Shown: positions 44,103 to 54,773 of the stretch, piece by piece
Layout of the letters: every line of letters begins with the position of its first letter
How positions within the stretch are numbered: the stretch's first letter is position 1
NCBI GenBank assembly: GCA_002812745.2
Contig: NCSJ02000189.1
Span: 19,473 to 83,472 of the forward strand
DNA length: 64,000 bases
Direction: 5' to 3'
Source of the DNA: Scytalidium lignicola
Lineage: Eukaryota > Ascomycota > Leotiomycetes
Program-made: the position numbers and the translations under genes
The notes under the pieces: model-generated
Told to the model about the DNA's origin: nothing
The model's database searches: none
Seen by the model: the letters and a program-made list of their open reading frames with translations, nothing else

Positions 44103-45972
44103 ATGAAGGGAGGCTTAGTTATTACGGCCCTATTGCCCATTGCTTCATCTTTCTTTATTTGGGACCCGCCAGTGTTGTGCAACGGGGATCATACGTGCCA
44201 TCAATCAAAGAGGTCGATTGAAAGTGCCGTCCAAACTCGTTCTGATGGAGATGGTTCTTTGACTGTGCCTATAATTCAGAAACTTCCAGCGGTAAGATAC
44301 ACGCTTATGTGTCTCTCTTCCATGACTTCTAATATCCAGATTTAGGGTGCAACGCTTCTCCATGAAGTCCATAATGCTCAAGTTCGTGGCCTAGCTGACC
44401 GGCTCAGAAAGAAATATGCGGATCGTCCAACCAGAGTACAGGCTGAGACTCCAGAAGAGAGAGACTTGTCAGAGAGGGCGAATACCTACTCAATTAACAC
44501 GGCTGCTGCACCCAGTCAAACTAACAGTGCTGGAATTGACCAAGATGGAACAGATTACTCGTACTTTTCCCAGGTGCTTCTGGGATCTAAGAGTACTCCT
44601 GTGTACATGCTCCTTGATACTGGCGCAGGTACAACCTGGGTGATGGGAGATTCTTGCACTTCTGCTCCGTGCAAGAAGCACAACACTTTCGGACCTGCTG
44701 ACTCAACCACCTATAATGCTACCGGTGATTCATTCAGCATATCATATGGTTCAGGAGCTGTCAGTGGAGAGACTGCTACAGATAGCCTTTCTATTGCAGG
44801 ACTGAAATTCTCAATGCTCATTGGGATTGCTAACACCACGTCTGATGACTTTAATTCTTTCCCCATTGATGGAATCTTAGGTCTCTCGCCAATTTCAGGA
44901 CAATCACCAAGCTTCCTAGAGACTCTTGTCACCTCAAAGGTACTGAAGTCAAATATCTTCGGTATTAGCATCGACCGTGCTGCTGGTGGACCAAATGGCG
45001 GGGAAATAAACTTTGGCGCTATCGATTCCTCCAAGTTTCATGGGAGCATCAGTTATACTCCTGTTTCCAGTTCAGTGGACGCTGAATGGGCCATTCCTAT
45101 GGACAGTGCTGGTTTTGGTGACAAACAAGCTGATGTTGCCGACAAGTTAGCTTTTATTGATACTGGCACATCCTATATCTTTGCACCTCCAGAAGATGCT
45201 GTCAACTTCCACAGTATTATCCCTGGATATCAGAGTTCGGATAACACTACATTTCTTGTGCCATGCAAGACGACGACACCTGTAACTTTCTCATTTGGAG
45301 GAGTTTCCTATGACATTTCTCCAATGGATTGGGTTGGATTCAAATCTAACAATCCTGATTTGTGTACCAGCAATATCTATGGACACGCTGTTGTTCCAGG
45401 CGGGTGGTTGCTAGGAGACACTTTTCTCAAGAACGTATACAGTGTTTTTGATGTGGATGAGAATCGGATTGGTAAGTTAATGTTTTCACTCTCGCTGTTT
45501 TAAGTTCTAACTAACGCTTTTCCTAGGGTTTGCCCAGAAAATATCAACTTCTACTACAGGGGCTTCCACATCCTCAACTGGTGGGCCAACTACTTCTTCT
45601 ATACCTCCATCGAGCCAGGGCTCTACTCCTACCATTTCTCCAGGCTCTCCTTCCCCTACAATTTCTCCAGGCTCTGTTTCTCCTACAAGTTCTAACGCGA
45701 AGGTGACCACAGTATCTTCATCTGGTCCACAGGCCTCAGGTTCTGAAGCCTCAACCCCCTCCACAACTCCCATGCCACCTGCGCCCCCGAGTTTGCCGGA
45801 AGGTTTGAACGGCCATGAATCTTCTTCTGCTTCTGGTTCTCCTCTTGCAGACACGACCAGCACTCCATCTTCAAAACCACAAACATCAAATGCAGTACGA
45901 TCGAGTATTGTCACTACTATGCGCTCGGCAGTCTTTTTGGGCGCTTTTGCCCTCTTTGCCCTTCTATCTTGA
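44103..45972 (+). CDS. Secreted GPI-type aspartic protease (pepsin family A1)
   Basis: Three exons: 44103-44291, 44346-45471 and 45527-45972. Introns are 54 and 55 nt. The product is 586 aa. It has a signal peptide (MKGGLVITALLPIASS), then a propeptide with basic sites (KRS, RLRKK). The mature domain begins near DYSYFSQVLLGSKSTPVYML. The two catalytic motifs are DTGAGTTW (Asp154) and DTGTSY (Asp335), and flap sequence SISYGSGAVSGE lies between them. After about 440 a Ser/Thr/Pro stalk with repeated PTISPGS units ends in the hydrophobic tail SAVFLGAFALFALLS, a likely GPI signal. This layout is that of yapsin- or CtsD/OpsB-like cell-surface proteases. A role in wall remodelling or nutrient use is inferred. 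Confidence 0.92.
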
Positions 45973-46621
45973 TTTGTGCCGTCATCCACGAATCAATCCC
46001 ATTCTTCGACAACCCCGACTCCGGTTTCTCCTGATCATTCTGGGAGGTTTCAACTTCCGCCTTTTGCTTCCATTGGCATAGCTGCAGACACTAAATAGTC
46101 TGCCTGTCTAGAAAAATTGGAAGATTCATTTGACGCTTTTCATCACGTTCACATCACGATCCCTAGGTATGGCTGTGCTGCCAGCTATATCTCACATGGC
46201 ATTGTATTATAATTGTAATCATACTTTCAGCGATAGCATTAGCGTTGCTTTGCACGGGCGATGCATTGGGCATACATAAGATAGGGAGCCGGTTATGGCT
46301 TTGCATACCCATCTTACGGGCATTTATGGGCTTGACGGAGAGCGAGCCACTTGATTGTAACTTCTATAGGTCCGATGGAATAAACAGTGGCCTAAATTTT
46401 CGTGCTATTCAAATGTTTATTTTTGTGACATGATGATACTTTTTAATCCGAAGATTTNAAAAAAAGCTGCCGTAGACATATTTTACCCCTTATCAGCAAC
46501 GTTTTGTTCTGGAACAGTATACAACCGCCGGTAAGCGAGGCTGTACAGTAGATGACGACCGTTTTATCTCTTATGAAATACATCCGCCTCCGTGATCACA
46601 TAATGCTCCCGCGATAACAGC
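45973..46621. promoter_or_regulatory. Spacer: protease 3' flank / transporter upstream region
   Basis: 649 bp between two plus-strand genes. An N at 46458 sits beside an A7 run. No gene signal. Confidence 0.4.
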
Positions 46622-48487
46622 ATGGCCAAGGCCAAAATTACTAGCAATAGTAGCCGTGGAGAAGGCATAAACTCTCGCGAACATGACCCAGAAACTGCTG
46701 AACATCGCGGTCTTCTATCGGCTACAAATGCAGACATCTCAGACGACGAAGACGAAGACGACGTTATAGTCCACGCGGCTGCGGACGAGCAGGAACTACA
46801 CGATGAGCCGGTAACACCCAGAACACCGAATCGAGTGAGATTCGATCTCCCCCCGGAAGAAGACAGCATTGTCCCAAATGGAAGCTCTAGAGATATCAAT
46901 GGCAATGCGAACGAAGCTCCACCACCTTACTCCGCCCCACCACTCTCCGGCCGCCGCGATCCTAGATCGCATCCCCAACATGTTCAAGTACCCCTCCTCA
47001 CGAACATCGAAGCCCCCTCCGTAACGCTCTCCGAATCGCCTTGGGGCGGCGACATTGAAGAATGGGCTGAAACAGAGCGCCAGCGCCCGAAATCCGGGCT
47101 ACGATCTGCGTTCATGAATATGGCCAACTCGATCATTGGCGCCGGCATCATCGGGCAGCCGTATGCGTTTCGACAAGCGGGATTGCTTACGGGTATCATC
47201 CTGCTCGTAGGCCTTACCGTCACGGTGGACTGGACCATTCGGCTCATTGTTATTAATTCTAAGCTGTCTGGGAGTAATTCCTTCCAAGGCACGGTGGAGC
47301 ATTGCTTTGGGAAGACCGGGTTGATTGCTATATCTATTGCACAATGGGCGTTTGCTTTTGGTGGGATGGTTGCGTTTGGGGTTATTATTGGGGATAGTAT
47401 TCCGCATGTTCTTACGGCTCTATGGCCGGGTCTCTCAGATGTACCTGTCATAGGGTTGTTGGCAAATCGGAGGGTGGTTATTGTGGTTTTTGTGCTGGGG
47501 ATTAGTTATCCTTTAAGTTTATACAGGGATATTGCGAAGGTGAGTTGAGCTTTCTTTTAGATTTGGTTTAGAAAGGAGAGGAGAGGGACGTTATTGAAAA
47601 GGATACTTATACTAATCATCGTGAGAATAGTTGGCGAAAGCTAGCACATTAGCATTGCTGAGTATGCTAGTTATCCTAGTCGCGGTTGTCACACAAGGGT
47701 TCGTGGTTCCAGCAGATTTGAGAGGAGGTTTCAGCGTCCCATTGTTAACAATTAACAATGGAGTCTTCCAAGCCATTGGCGTTATTTCATTTGGTATGCT
47801 CTCTACTTCTTCATTCCCCCGTTGTGTTTGCTCTTCAAGTTCCTTCCTAAATTCAAATGTTAACATATTTCTCACAATCAAGCCTTCGTCTGCCACCATA
47901 ACTCCCTTCTAATCTACGGCTCCCTCGAAAAGCCAACCATCGACCGCTTTGCCCGCGTAACTCATCTCAGCACCACAATCTCCATGATCGCCTGTCTACT
48001 CATGGCTCTAGCTGGCTTTTTGACCTTTGGATCTTACACCCAAGGAAATATCCTAAATAACTTCCCCAGCGACAATACAATGGCCAATGTAGCCCGTCTA
48101 TGCTTCGGCCTAAACATGCTCACTACCCTACCTCTGGAGACATTCGTATGTCGAGAGGTAATGCTTAATTACTACTTCCCTGGCGAGCCGTTCAACATGA
48201 ATCTACATCTTATTTTCAGCACAAGTTTAGTAGTGAGCGCTATGACGCTCAGTCTTCTTACTTGTGACCTCGGTGCTGTGTTTGAACTTGTCGGGGCGAC
48301 GAGCGCTTGTGCGTTAGCTTATATATTGCCGCCACTTTGCTATATTAAGCTAAGTAGCAGGAGCTGGAAGACCATCCCAGCGGTAGCCTGCGTTGTATTT
48401 GGAGTTGTTGTCATGGGGATTAGTCTTGTGCAAGCGGCAGCGAAGATAATGCGTAATGAGGGTGGTGTTACACAGTGTTCATCATAG
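46622..48487 (+). CDS. Vacuolar-type amino acid transporter (AAAP/AVT family)
   Basis: Three exons: 46622-47539, 47631-47793 and 47883-48487. Introns are 91 and 89 nt. The product is 561 aa. A hydrophilic, acidic N-terminal tail of about 155 residues is typical of vacuolar AVT proteins. The transporter core opens SGLRSAFMNMANSIIGAGII and GQPYAFRQAGLLTGIILLV, the AAAP/SLC38 TM1-TM2 signature. Later spans include AISIAQWAFAFGGMVAFGVI, VVIVVFVLGISYPLSLYRD, GVISFAFVCHHNSLLIYGSL (across the second splice) and MIACLLMALAGFLTFGSYTQ. About eleven spans are seen in all. AVT proteins move neutral or basic amino acids across the vacuolar membrane with protons; the closest match is of Avt2/SLC38 type. 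Substrate and direction are not readable. Confidence 0.9.
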
Positions 48488-48773
48488 AGAGAGATTCATT
48501 ATTTTTTTTAGTTGTTTTTTTATAGATTTTGGACATTGGTTAAGGAAAATGGGAAATCTTATTATAGTAGATGGGTAGGTAGGCAGGAAAGTAATGCAGT
48601 TATAATGCAAGATTAAGCAACTAGCTACTTAAAAGCATCTTTTTATCCTTTCCCAATCGTAATATTACTTCTGCGAAGCCCCTGGAAAAGAAATCAGAAA
48701 CTAGTATAGCCTAATTTTTTCCATATCCAGCTCTACCTCTTCCATCTGCTCCCTTTGCTCCCTTTTTACACTC

Positions 48774-49555
48774 TTATGGGGAGAATCCTCTTCCACCTGC
48801 TCCCTGCTTGTTCTGACCACCCTCAAGCGCAGCCTTACCCTTACGCTTCTTCCTCCAAATATTCTCCCTAGCAACCTGTAAAGAAACCTTCTCTGCCTCT
48901 GTACAAAACTTCATCATGGCCCTTTCTCTCTCCTCTCTCCGCTCCTGCGTCGACTTCCTTACCCACCCATGGCGACTCTTTCGCTTTAGTCCCCACGTAT
49001 CACCACCATCCAGGGATTCCTTAGAGACGTAGTTCAACTCCTTTTCATCTTCTACAGAACCCTGGCACCATTCATCTTGATCCTGGGAATTGGCATTATC
49101 AATATCATCTTTACCAGAGCGCTTATTCCGCTTCCGAACCCTAAAAGTGACAGATAGACCAACACATATCAGCATATAAGTTCCCCCCATGTTTTATTTC
49201 CAACCCCAACAAACGCATTTTTCAATTCCAAAACAATAGAAAAACCCACGATGGTAAAAAAAAACCCGAAATAATAGAGTGAGAAAACAAAAACCAACCT
49301 ATTCCACTTCTCCTCCACCTCATCATGTGTTTCAAAACTCCACTCAATCTTCCCCCTCAGACCCATTAGACAATCGGTATTGCTCGTCTCGCAATCACAC
49401 AAGGCATTGCGCGACTGGACAATCTCCTTTGTGCGGAAGGGACATGGCAGGTTGTCAAGCTGATGGTACGTGTGGTTGATGTGGAAACGACAGATGGTGA
49501 TCTTTGTGGTGGTGTAGATGCAGTTTGTGTAAGCTTGATAAATTGAGTGGCACAT
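48774..49555 (-). CDS. Unknown small Cys-containing protein, two exons
   Basis: Exons 49555-49299 and 49140-48774 are joined by a 158 nt phase-2 intron (GTTGGT...TTTTAG, a weak donor). The product is 207 aa. The N-terminal half contains eight Cys (CHSIYQAYTNC, HQLDNLPCPFRTKEI, NALCDCETSNTDC) and no obvious signal peptide. It could be a metal-binding or disulphide-rich fold. The C-terminal half is strongly basic and helical (RKSTQERREERERAMMKFC, ENIWRKKRKGKAALEGGQNK). If the intron is kept, the frame instead adds a hydrophobic segment and stops after about 43 codons. The family is not recognised and the gene model is tentative. Confidence 0.5.
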
Positions 49556-50931
49556 TCTCCCTCATTTGGTGTTGGGTTTTTGTTGGAGAATATGTTTGTG
49601 TCACCTTTGATTTCTTGTAGTTGTGAGGATTTGAATTGTTTCCGGTGTTGTCAATTTAGGAAGGAGATACTAGCATTCTTGTTTATAGCATCAAAGTCTT
49701 AAGATTGCATGCTTTGGAAGTTAAATGGGTATTTAAATTGACCGGGATCAACTGAAGAAAGCTAGTGATTTACAAAGACGGAGTATATTGAATATCTTAA
49801 ACAACAAACTAGCTTATTTGTCCTTGGCAGAAAGAGATATAATTTTAGAAAAGAGGGTTTGACGTATCTCTCTTCTAAGTCGTCGTAATCAGACTAGCAA
49901 TACGGCAGCTATCTTCTCACTTAAAAAGATCACGGCGGGAGGATAAGGGCTAAGATAATGCTCGAACTTGCGTGGAAGGAGAAGTAGTTGTTCTCAGCTT
50001 CCTCTAGAATTCTAGACACTTGCTCAAAATATAGTCTAGCTCAGTAAGTCGCTCAAAAAGAAAAGAAACATGGTTCACATGGCGATTCTGCATGGTAAAA
50101 ATCGAAGTCTGAAAAGGCTATAGAAGGCAGGAACCGCGAACCTATGTATAACAAAGGAAAGGTCTTTTGGATAACTAAGAGAGACAAGAAGGGAGGCATC
50201 TGTTAATGGATTATATGGACAATTAAAAAAGGTACTTCCCTTCACGGAAAAGCCCGTAAGTAATTGCAGGGTATCATCTATCGACGTCCGGCGTATATCA
50301 TGCTGTATAAGTTGAGGAAAGGTCTCAGCCCTGAATACCAGAGAATTCTCTCACCAAAGACCTGGAAAGCACATTAATCACAGCACAGGTTATAATCTCA
50401 ACATCTCTTTACTGGACCACGCCTATTCCTATTACAACCTACAAAAAACGGTGTCCAACGCAGCCCCAACATCAACCCAAAACACAGCCATGAGACAAGA
50501 ACAGTGTGCATGCGATAGATGCACAACCTTCATCATTCCAAATACAACACTCTTAAACGCACGAGGAAAGAGACCGCAAACAGACTGCAGGAAAAGCGCA
50601 TAAAGACTAAACAAGGGGTGGAAGAAATAGTAGCACAGTGAGAGCAGCCTCCATGCCAAGAAGTTTGTGTCCGAATCAGAGAAGAAGAGGGGTTCCGTTG
50701 TTATTGATCGACGATTTCACCAAAATTTGTGGAAGCTCGACGACGAGGTATCAGAGACGACAGTTTAACCGAAGGAATTGGGAGGGGGCAAGTTTGCACG
50801 TCTGTTCTCCAAGGTAGGCAAAGCTCATCCACACACCTATGCATGCTATCATCAAAAAACAGAGCCAATTCGGGATAGCATGGGAATCCGTTCGCATTAG
50901 GAAAACAGACAGAGCCGAAACAAGAACGAAT
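49556..50931. other. Spacer: unknown-gene promoter / RHO1 3' flank
   Basis: 1.38 kb with no gene recognised. It contains the upstream region of the unknown minus-strand gene and the 3' UTR side of RHO1. The short ORF at 50432-50659 has no support. Confidence 0.45.
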
Positions 50932-51978
50932 TTACAACACGATGCACTTCTTCTTCTCCTTCTTCTTGGTCAAGAGAGCAGCACGGGTTGCGTGTTCAAA
51001 CACCTCACGGACACCTTCGTTGGTCTTTGCTGAGCACTCCAAATACTTGTGGGCACCGATCTTCTTCCTGATTTCCTCACCCTAGAATGTTATGCAATGA
51101 TTAGCCTCAGATTCGATCTAATATAGCATACTTCTGATTATATTGTTCCCCTTTTCCGTTTTCTGGAGGGCGTCTGGTGCAGATTTTTCGATGGGCAATG
51201 AGATTTCCTTACCTGCTCTGGAGTAACGGGCTTCTGGCTGGTCTTGTGGAGTTCCTCAATAGTCTTCTGATCATAACGGAGATCCTTCTTGCAACCGACG
51301 AGAATGATTGGGAGACCGGAGCAGAAGTGAAGGACTTCAGAAATCCACTACGGGTAGGGCACGTGTCAGCAATTCCTTATCGCCCAGCGCCGTTTCGGCG
51401 GGAAATTTAAAGGCACCGTACCTTTTCTTGAACGTTGTCAAGGGAGTCGGGTGAGTCAACAGCGAAACAGATCAGGATGACGTGGGAATCTGGGTAGGAT
51501 AGAGGTCGGAGACGATCGTAATCTTCTTGACCTGCCGTATCCCATAAGGCTAGCTCGACATGCTTTCCATCGACCTCGACATCGGCAACATAGTTCTCAA
51601 AGACGGTTGGGACATAGACCTAAGTTGCAGCAAGTCAGTTTGGAGGAACTGATGGATGGTATTTGGCTTAGAATTGTGTGTGTGCAGAGGGTCGAAGCTC
51701 TCCTGGATGGCACGCGAGGTTGTCGGGGGCCTGAGGGCGGACGAAATACTCGAAGTTTCGGATTGCCCTTCGGTCGGTGGAGATGGGTTTCTTACCTCTG
51801 GGAATGTTCCTTTAGAGAAGACGCTGAGGAGATATTAGCTCGTGCATCTTTCATCTAGGCCTGATGTGGCAGGTGGATAGTGATGATGGGAAAGGGGAAA
51901 GGAGACTTACATCAACAAGCACGTCTTTCCACAGGCACCGTCGCCTACAATAACGAGCTTTCGACGGATTTCCGCCAT
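50932..51978 (-). CDS. RHO1: Rho1 small GTPase, cell-wall integrity regulator
   Basis: Five exons: 51978-51911, 51823-51796, 51619-51422, 51347-51213 and 51081-50932. Exon 2 is only 28 nt and encodes VFSKGTFPE. The product is 192 aa. GTPase motifs: P-loop GDGACGKT (12-19), switch I in [26 protein letters not shown] from 59, guanine-specificity CKKD (117-120) and SAK in CSAKTNEG. The Rho insert helix follows [16 protein letters not shown]. The end is a Lys-rich tail with CAAX box CIVL, predicting geranylgeranylation. Rho1 activates beta-1,3-glucan synthase and protein kinase C at sites of polar growth. All four introns are GT-AG and in phase. The overall identity is that of Rho1 rather than Cdc42 or Rac. 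Confidence 0.97.
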
Positions 51979-52608
51979 CGTAACGATTGAGAGAGAGAAG
52001 AGAAGAAGTGTGTAAGTGGTTGATTAGAAAGAGGTGGTGGAAGCAGAGCTCGGATGCAGAGAGGGATGGAAAATTGTCAGTTGGTTGAGGAGGTTGACAA
52101 AGATGATGTTGCGAGGTTCACGTTGGTTGCTGTTGCCATCGAAATCAAACGCGGCTAGGACACAGACCCGGGGCAGACTCAGGGGTGCCTGATAAGGCGC
52201 CCAGGCGAGGTTCAAGGGCTTGTTCCATGTTCCCTCAGCTCAATTTTCCGGATCCGGCGGCGGTATGAAATCAATCACGACGATGGTTTACAAAAAAGCA
52301 TCATTGGTAACTATGGTCCTATCATTGATTACTTTGATGTCGTTGTTATTTGTTTGTTTGTTGTTGATAAGGCGAGCATGTCTTTTTTTTTTGTTAGTAT
52401 CTATCTTTTACTGCGTTCTGCACGACACGGCTCTAATCTGCCTATATCAACTATGGACGAATGTGCTGCAAATGCACTGCACAATAATACTACAATACTA
52501 CGGTACAATACTAGGCGGTACTGTGCTACGACAAGCACGGCGGATGGATACGGTTCAAAAGTCCGACCCAGGATCCTGCTTATGCTTCTCTGGAGACCGC
52601 TTCTTTAC

Positions 52609-52662
52609 GAAGGGAAGAGGGAAGAGGGAAGAGAGAAGAGAGAAGAGAGAGAAAAGGGGAAG
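52609..52662. repeat. Purine-rich GAAGAG/GAGAGAA imperfect repeat
   Basis: About 54 nt of only A and G with repeated GAAGAGGGAAGAG and GAGAGAAGA units in the RHO1/MRPL40 intergenic region. Confidence 0.7.
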
Positions 52663-53253
52663 TAATACGTCCGTACAGTGAGAAGGGTGACCAGCCGGCT
52701 CGCTCTCGTCAGTCTTGTCACACGTTGTCATGCTGAATCCTGCCCTATAGATCTTCTGGTTCCTTGCCCAGCTGAAGGACTTGTCTCCATTCCGTGCCTA
52801 GTCCCTTCGAGATGGGGGGCCCAATGATGAAGTTACGGGGTGACTCGTAGCGGTGACGACGCCCATGTCCACTGGAACAGGACCAAGAAAGGCCCCATGA
52901 AGGCGCAGTCTGCCGCGGTGAGCGAGGCGAACTTCCAGACGCCCTCCAGCCTCCAGGCTACACACCAAGAGAGGGAGGTCTGGTTCTCGCGCAGCATGGA
53001 AGATGACTGCCAATGCGCCAAAGAATGCTGCGGAGAATCGGCGACCAGTGACGTTTCAATAGGTAGTGACACATTAAAATCTTTTACCAACGCATAATCC
53101 CTTGCTCTACCAGCTTTGCTTACTCGTATCTGTGACTTCTTTGGTCACGTCTTTGTAACTGTCCCTCCCTCTGCGCATATATGCGATGATGCCGGCAGCC
53201 CCCTAAACCCCCCAAGCGACGAGTCCTGGCGTGTGAGATTTAAGCCGGTTCGA

Positions 53254-53261
53254 TCACGTGA
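53254..53261. promoter_or_regulatory. Palindromic E-box TCACGTGA
   Basis: A perfect 8 bp Cbf1-type site 118 bp before the MRPL40 start codon. Such sites are known in fungal promoters, including those of respiratory and mitochondrial genes. Use at this gene is inferred from position only. Confidence 0.45.
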
Positions 53262-53378
53262 CTTTAAAAAGCATGGACCACGAAAAATGATGGCCGGGTT
53301 GCAGACAGCAAGCAGCTCTCGAAAAAAAGTTACAATCGCACCACATCCCTTCTCAGCCCCTCCACCAACGCGGCAGGC

Positions 53379-54549
53379 ATGCAGAAGGTTATCCGGAGGA
53401 CGATTCTCGCAGAGAAGCAGGCGGCGCGACGGCTGGCCAGAAAAAAGGATGCTGAACAGAGGGACTGGCTCAAATCCCGCCGGGAGCAACAAATCTATGC
53501 CGACAAGGAGACTTCGAAGATGGTCAAGCAGGCGAGACTCAATCGGCGGGAAGATTGGGAATTGGGCCCCCTAGCACCGAAGAGAGATGTTGGAGATGCA
53601 AAAGAGACCTACGGTGCCATCAATTCGCAGTTGATGCGAGGTCTCGAGCTGACCAAGGAGGAGATGGACGAGGTCCTAAAGCCCGTAGGCGGGCGGTACG
53701 TGAATATCGTCGCAGAAGATAGAGTTGTGCTTTTAGAGGGCAGAGATAAGGGCAAGATTGGCAAGGTCTTGTCGACCGACCCGAAGAGAAATGAGTGTAC
53801 GGTAGAAGGATGCAACGTGGTAAGGACTTCTTCTTTTTGCAACTTGAACTTCGCTCTTCCATCGTGGCACGACACCTAACATATTTCCCCCTTTCTAGGT
53901 CGACGTGGCAGTCCCTCAATGGATGCTTAATGCAGATGATGGCGACAAACGTCCTATCCGCTCTCTCCCCAGACCAGTCCCTCTCACCTCTGTCCGTCTC
54001 GTGTACCCCCTCACCAACCCCGAAACAGGCGAGACCCGCGATGTGATCGTTAAGAAGCTAGTGAACACCAGAATCTGGCACGACAGACATGCCGGTACGA
54101 CGAAGTGGTCACGAGTGATCCCGGGCCTCGATATCGTTGTGCCTTGGCCCAAGAAGCAGCCGAAGGAATACAAAGACCACGAGTGCGACACTCTGCGATT
54201 AGATGTTGAAATCAAATCCTTCGTGCCGACGCTATTACGGCCTCCAATGCCAGCCGGCGTGATTAACGAACTGAGGAACAAGTTCTCGATTTTCAGAACC
54301 AGACATGATCCCGAGTATATCGAAAAGAAGATGGCAGAGGATCGGGAGAAGGAGGCTGAGAAGAAGCGTGCTGAAGAGATGAGGTCGCCATTGAAAGAGC
54401 TCAATAGGAAAGAGAGAAAATTGAGGAAGGCAAAAGGCAAGGGCAAGTTGACGAAGGAGATGTTAGAGAAGATTGGAGAGGTCATTGCGAAGAAAAGAGT
54501 ATCTGCCTTGGAGGCAGCTGGCGTCTCGAAGGTTGAGGCTGCTGTATAA
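53379..54549 (+). CDS. MRPL40: Mitochondrial large-subunit ribosomal protein uL24m (Mrpl40)
   Basis: Two exons, 53379-53819 and 53899-54549, with a 79 nt phase-0 intron. The product is 363 aa. The basic N-terminus MQKVIRRTILAEKQAARRLA fits a mitochondrial import sequence. A KOW motif is at about 110-130 (RVVLLEGRDKGKIGKVLSTD), then VDVAVPQWMLNADDGDKRPI and VRLVYPLTNPETGETRDVIV, as in fungal Mrpl40. The tail is rich in Lys, Arg and Glu. uL24 binds the 5' domain of large-subunit rRNA and starts assembly; this version belongs to the mitoribosome. It is divergent from RHO1. Confidence 0.93.
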
Positions 54550-54773
54550 ATAACAAAAGGAAGCGTGGGATATAACTATGTATATTATGTGACTCTTATC
54601 TTGTATTCCTTTGGTTTACGTGTAGGTGCATTATTTGGGCGTTGTATCTCCAGCATAGAGAAACACTGACTATACCATTCTCCAAACAAGAGAGCGAGGA
54701 GTCAAATCTATATTCCATATATGTGCAATTAACAAGAATCCCTTTTTTTACTTATGGCCTATTCCTATTTTTC

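Larger units (their letters stand above)
51979..53378. promoter_or_regulatory. Divergent upstream region: RHO1 / MRPL40
   Basis: 1.4 kb between divergent starts. It includes a purine-rich stretch (52609-52662) and a palindromic E-box near MRPL40. A 153-codon plus frame at 52220-52681 looks non-coding (T-rich then GA-repeat). No other gene seen. Confidence 0.45.

Noticed and set aside
45507..45989. 160-codon minus-strand ORF
   Set aside because: Complement of the Ser/Thr/Pro stalk of the aspartic protease; its Glu/Gly/Val-rich composition follows from that.
52220..52681. 153-codon plus-strand ORF in the RHO1 upstream region
   Set aside because: Made of a T-rich stretch and a GA repeat; no start context or family support.
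53916..54485. 189-codon minus-strand ORF
   Set aside because: Shadow of MRPL40 exon 2, with a Ser/Leu/Phe-rich composition produced by complementing Lys/Glu codons.
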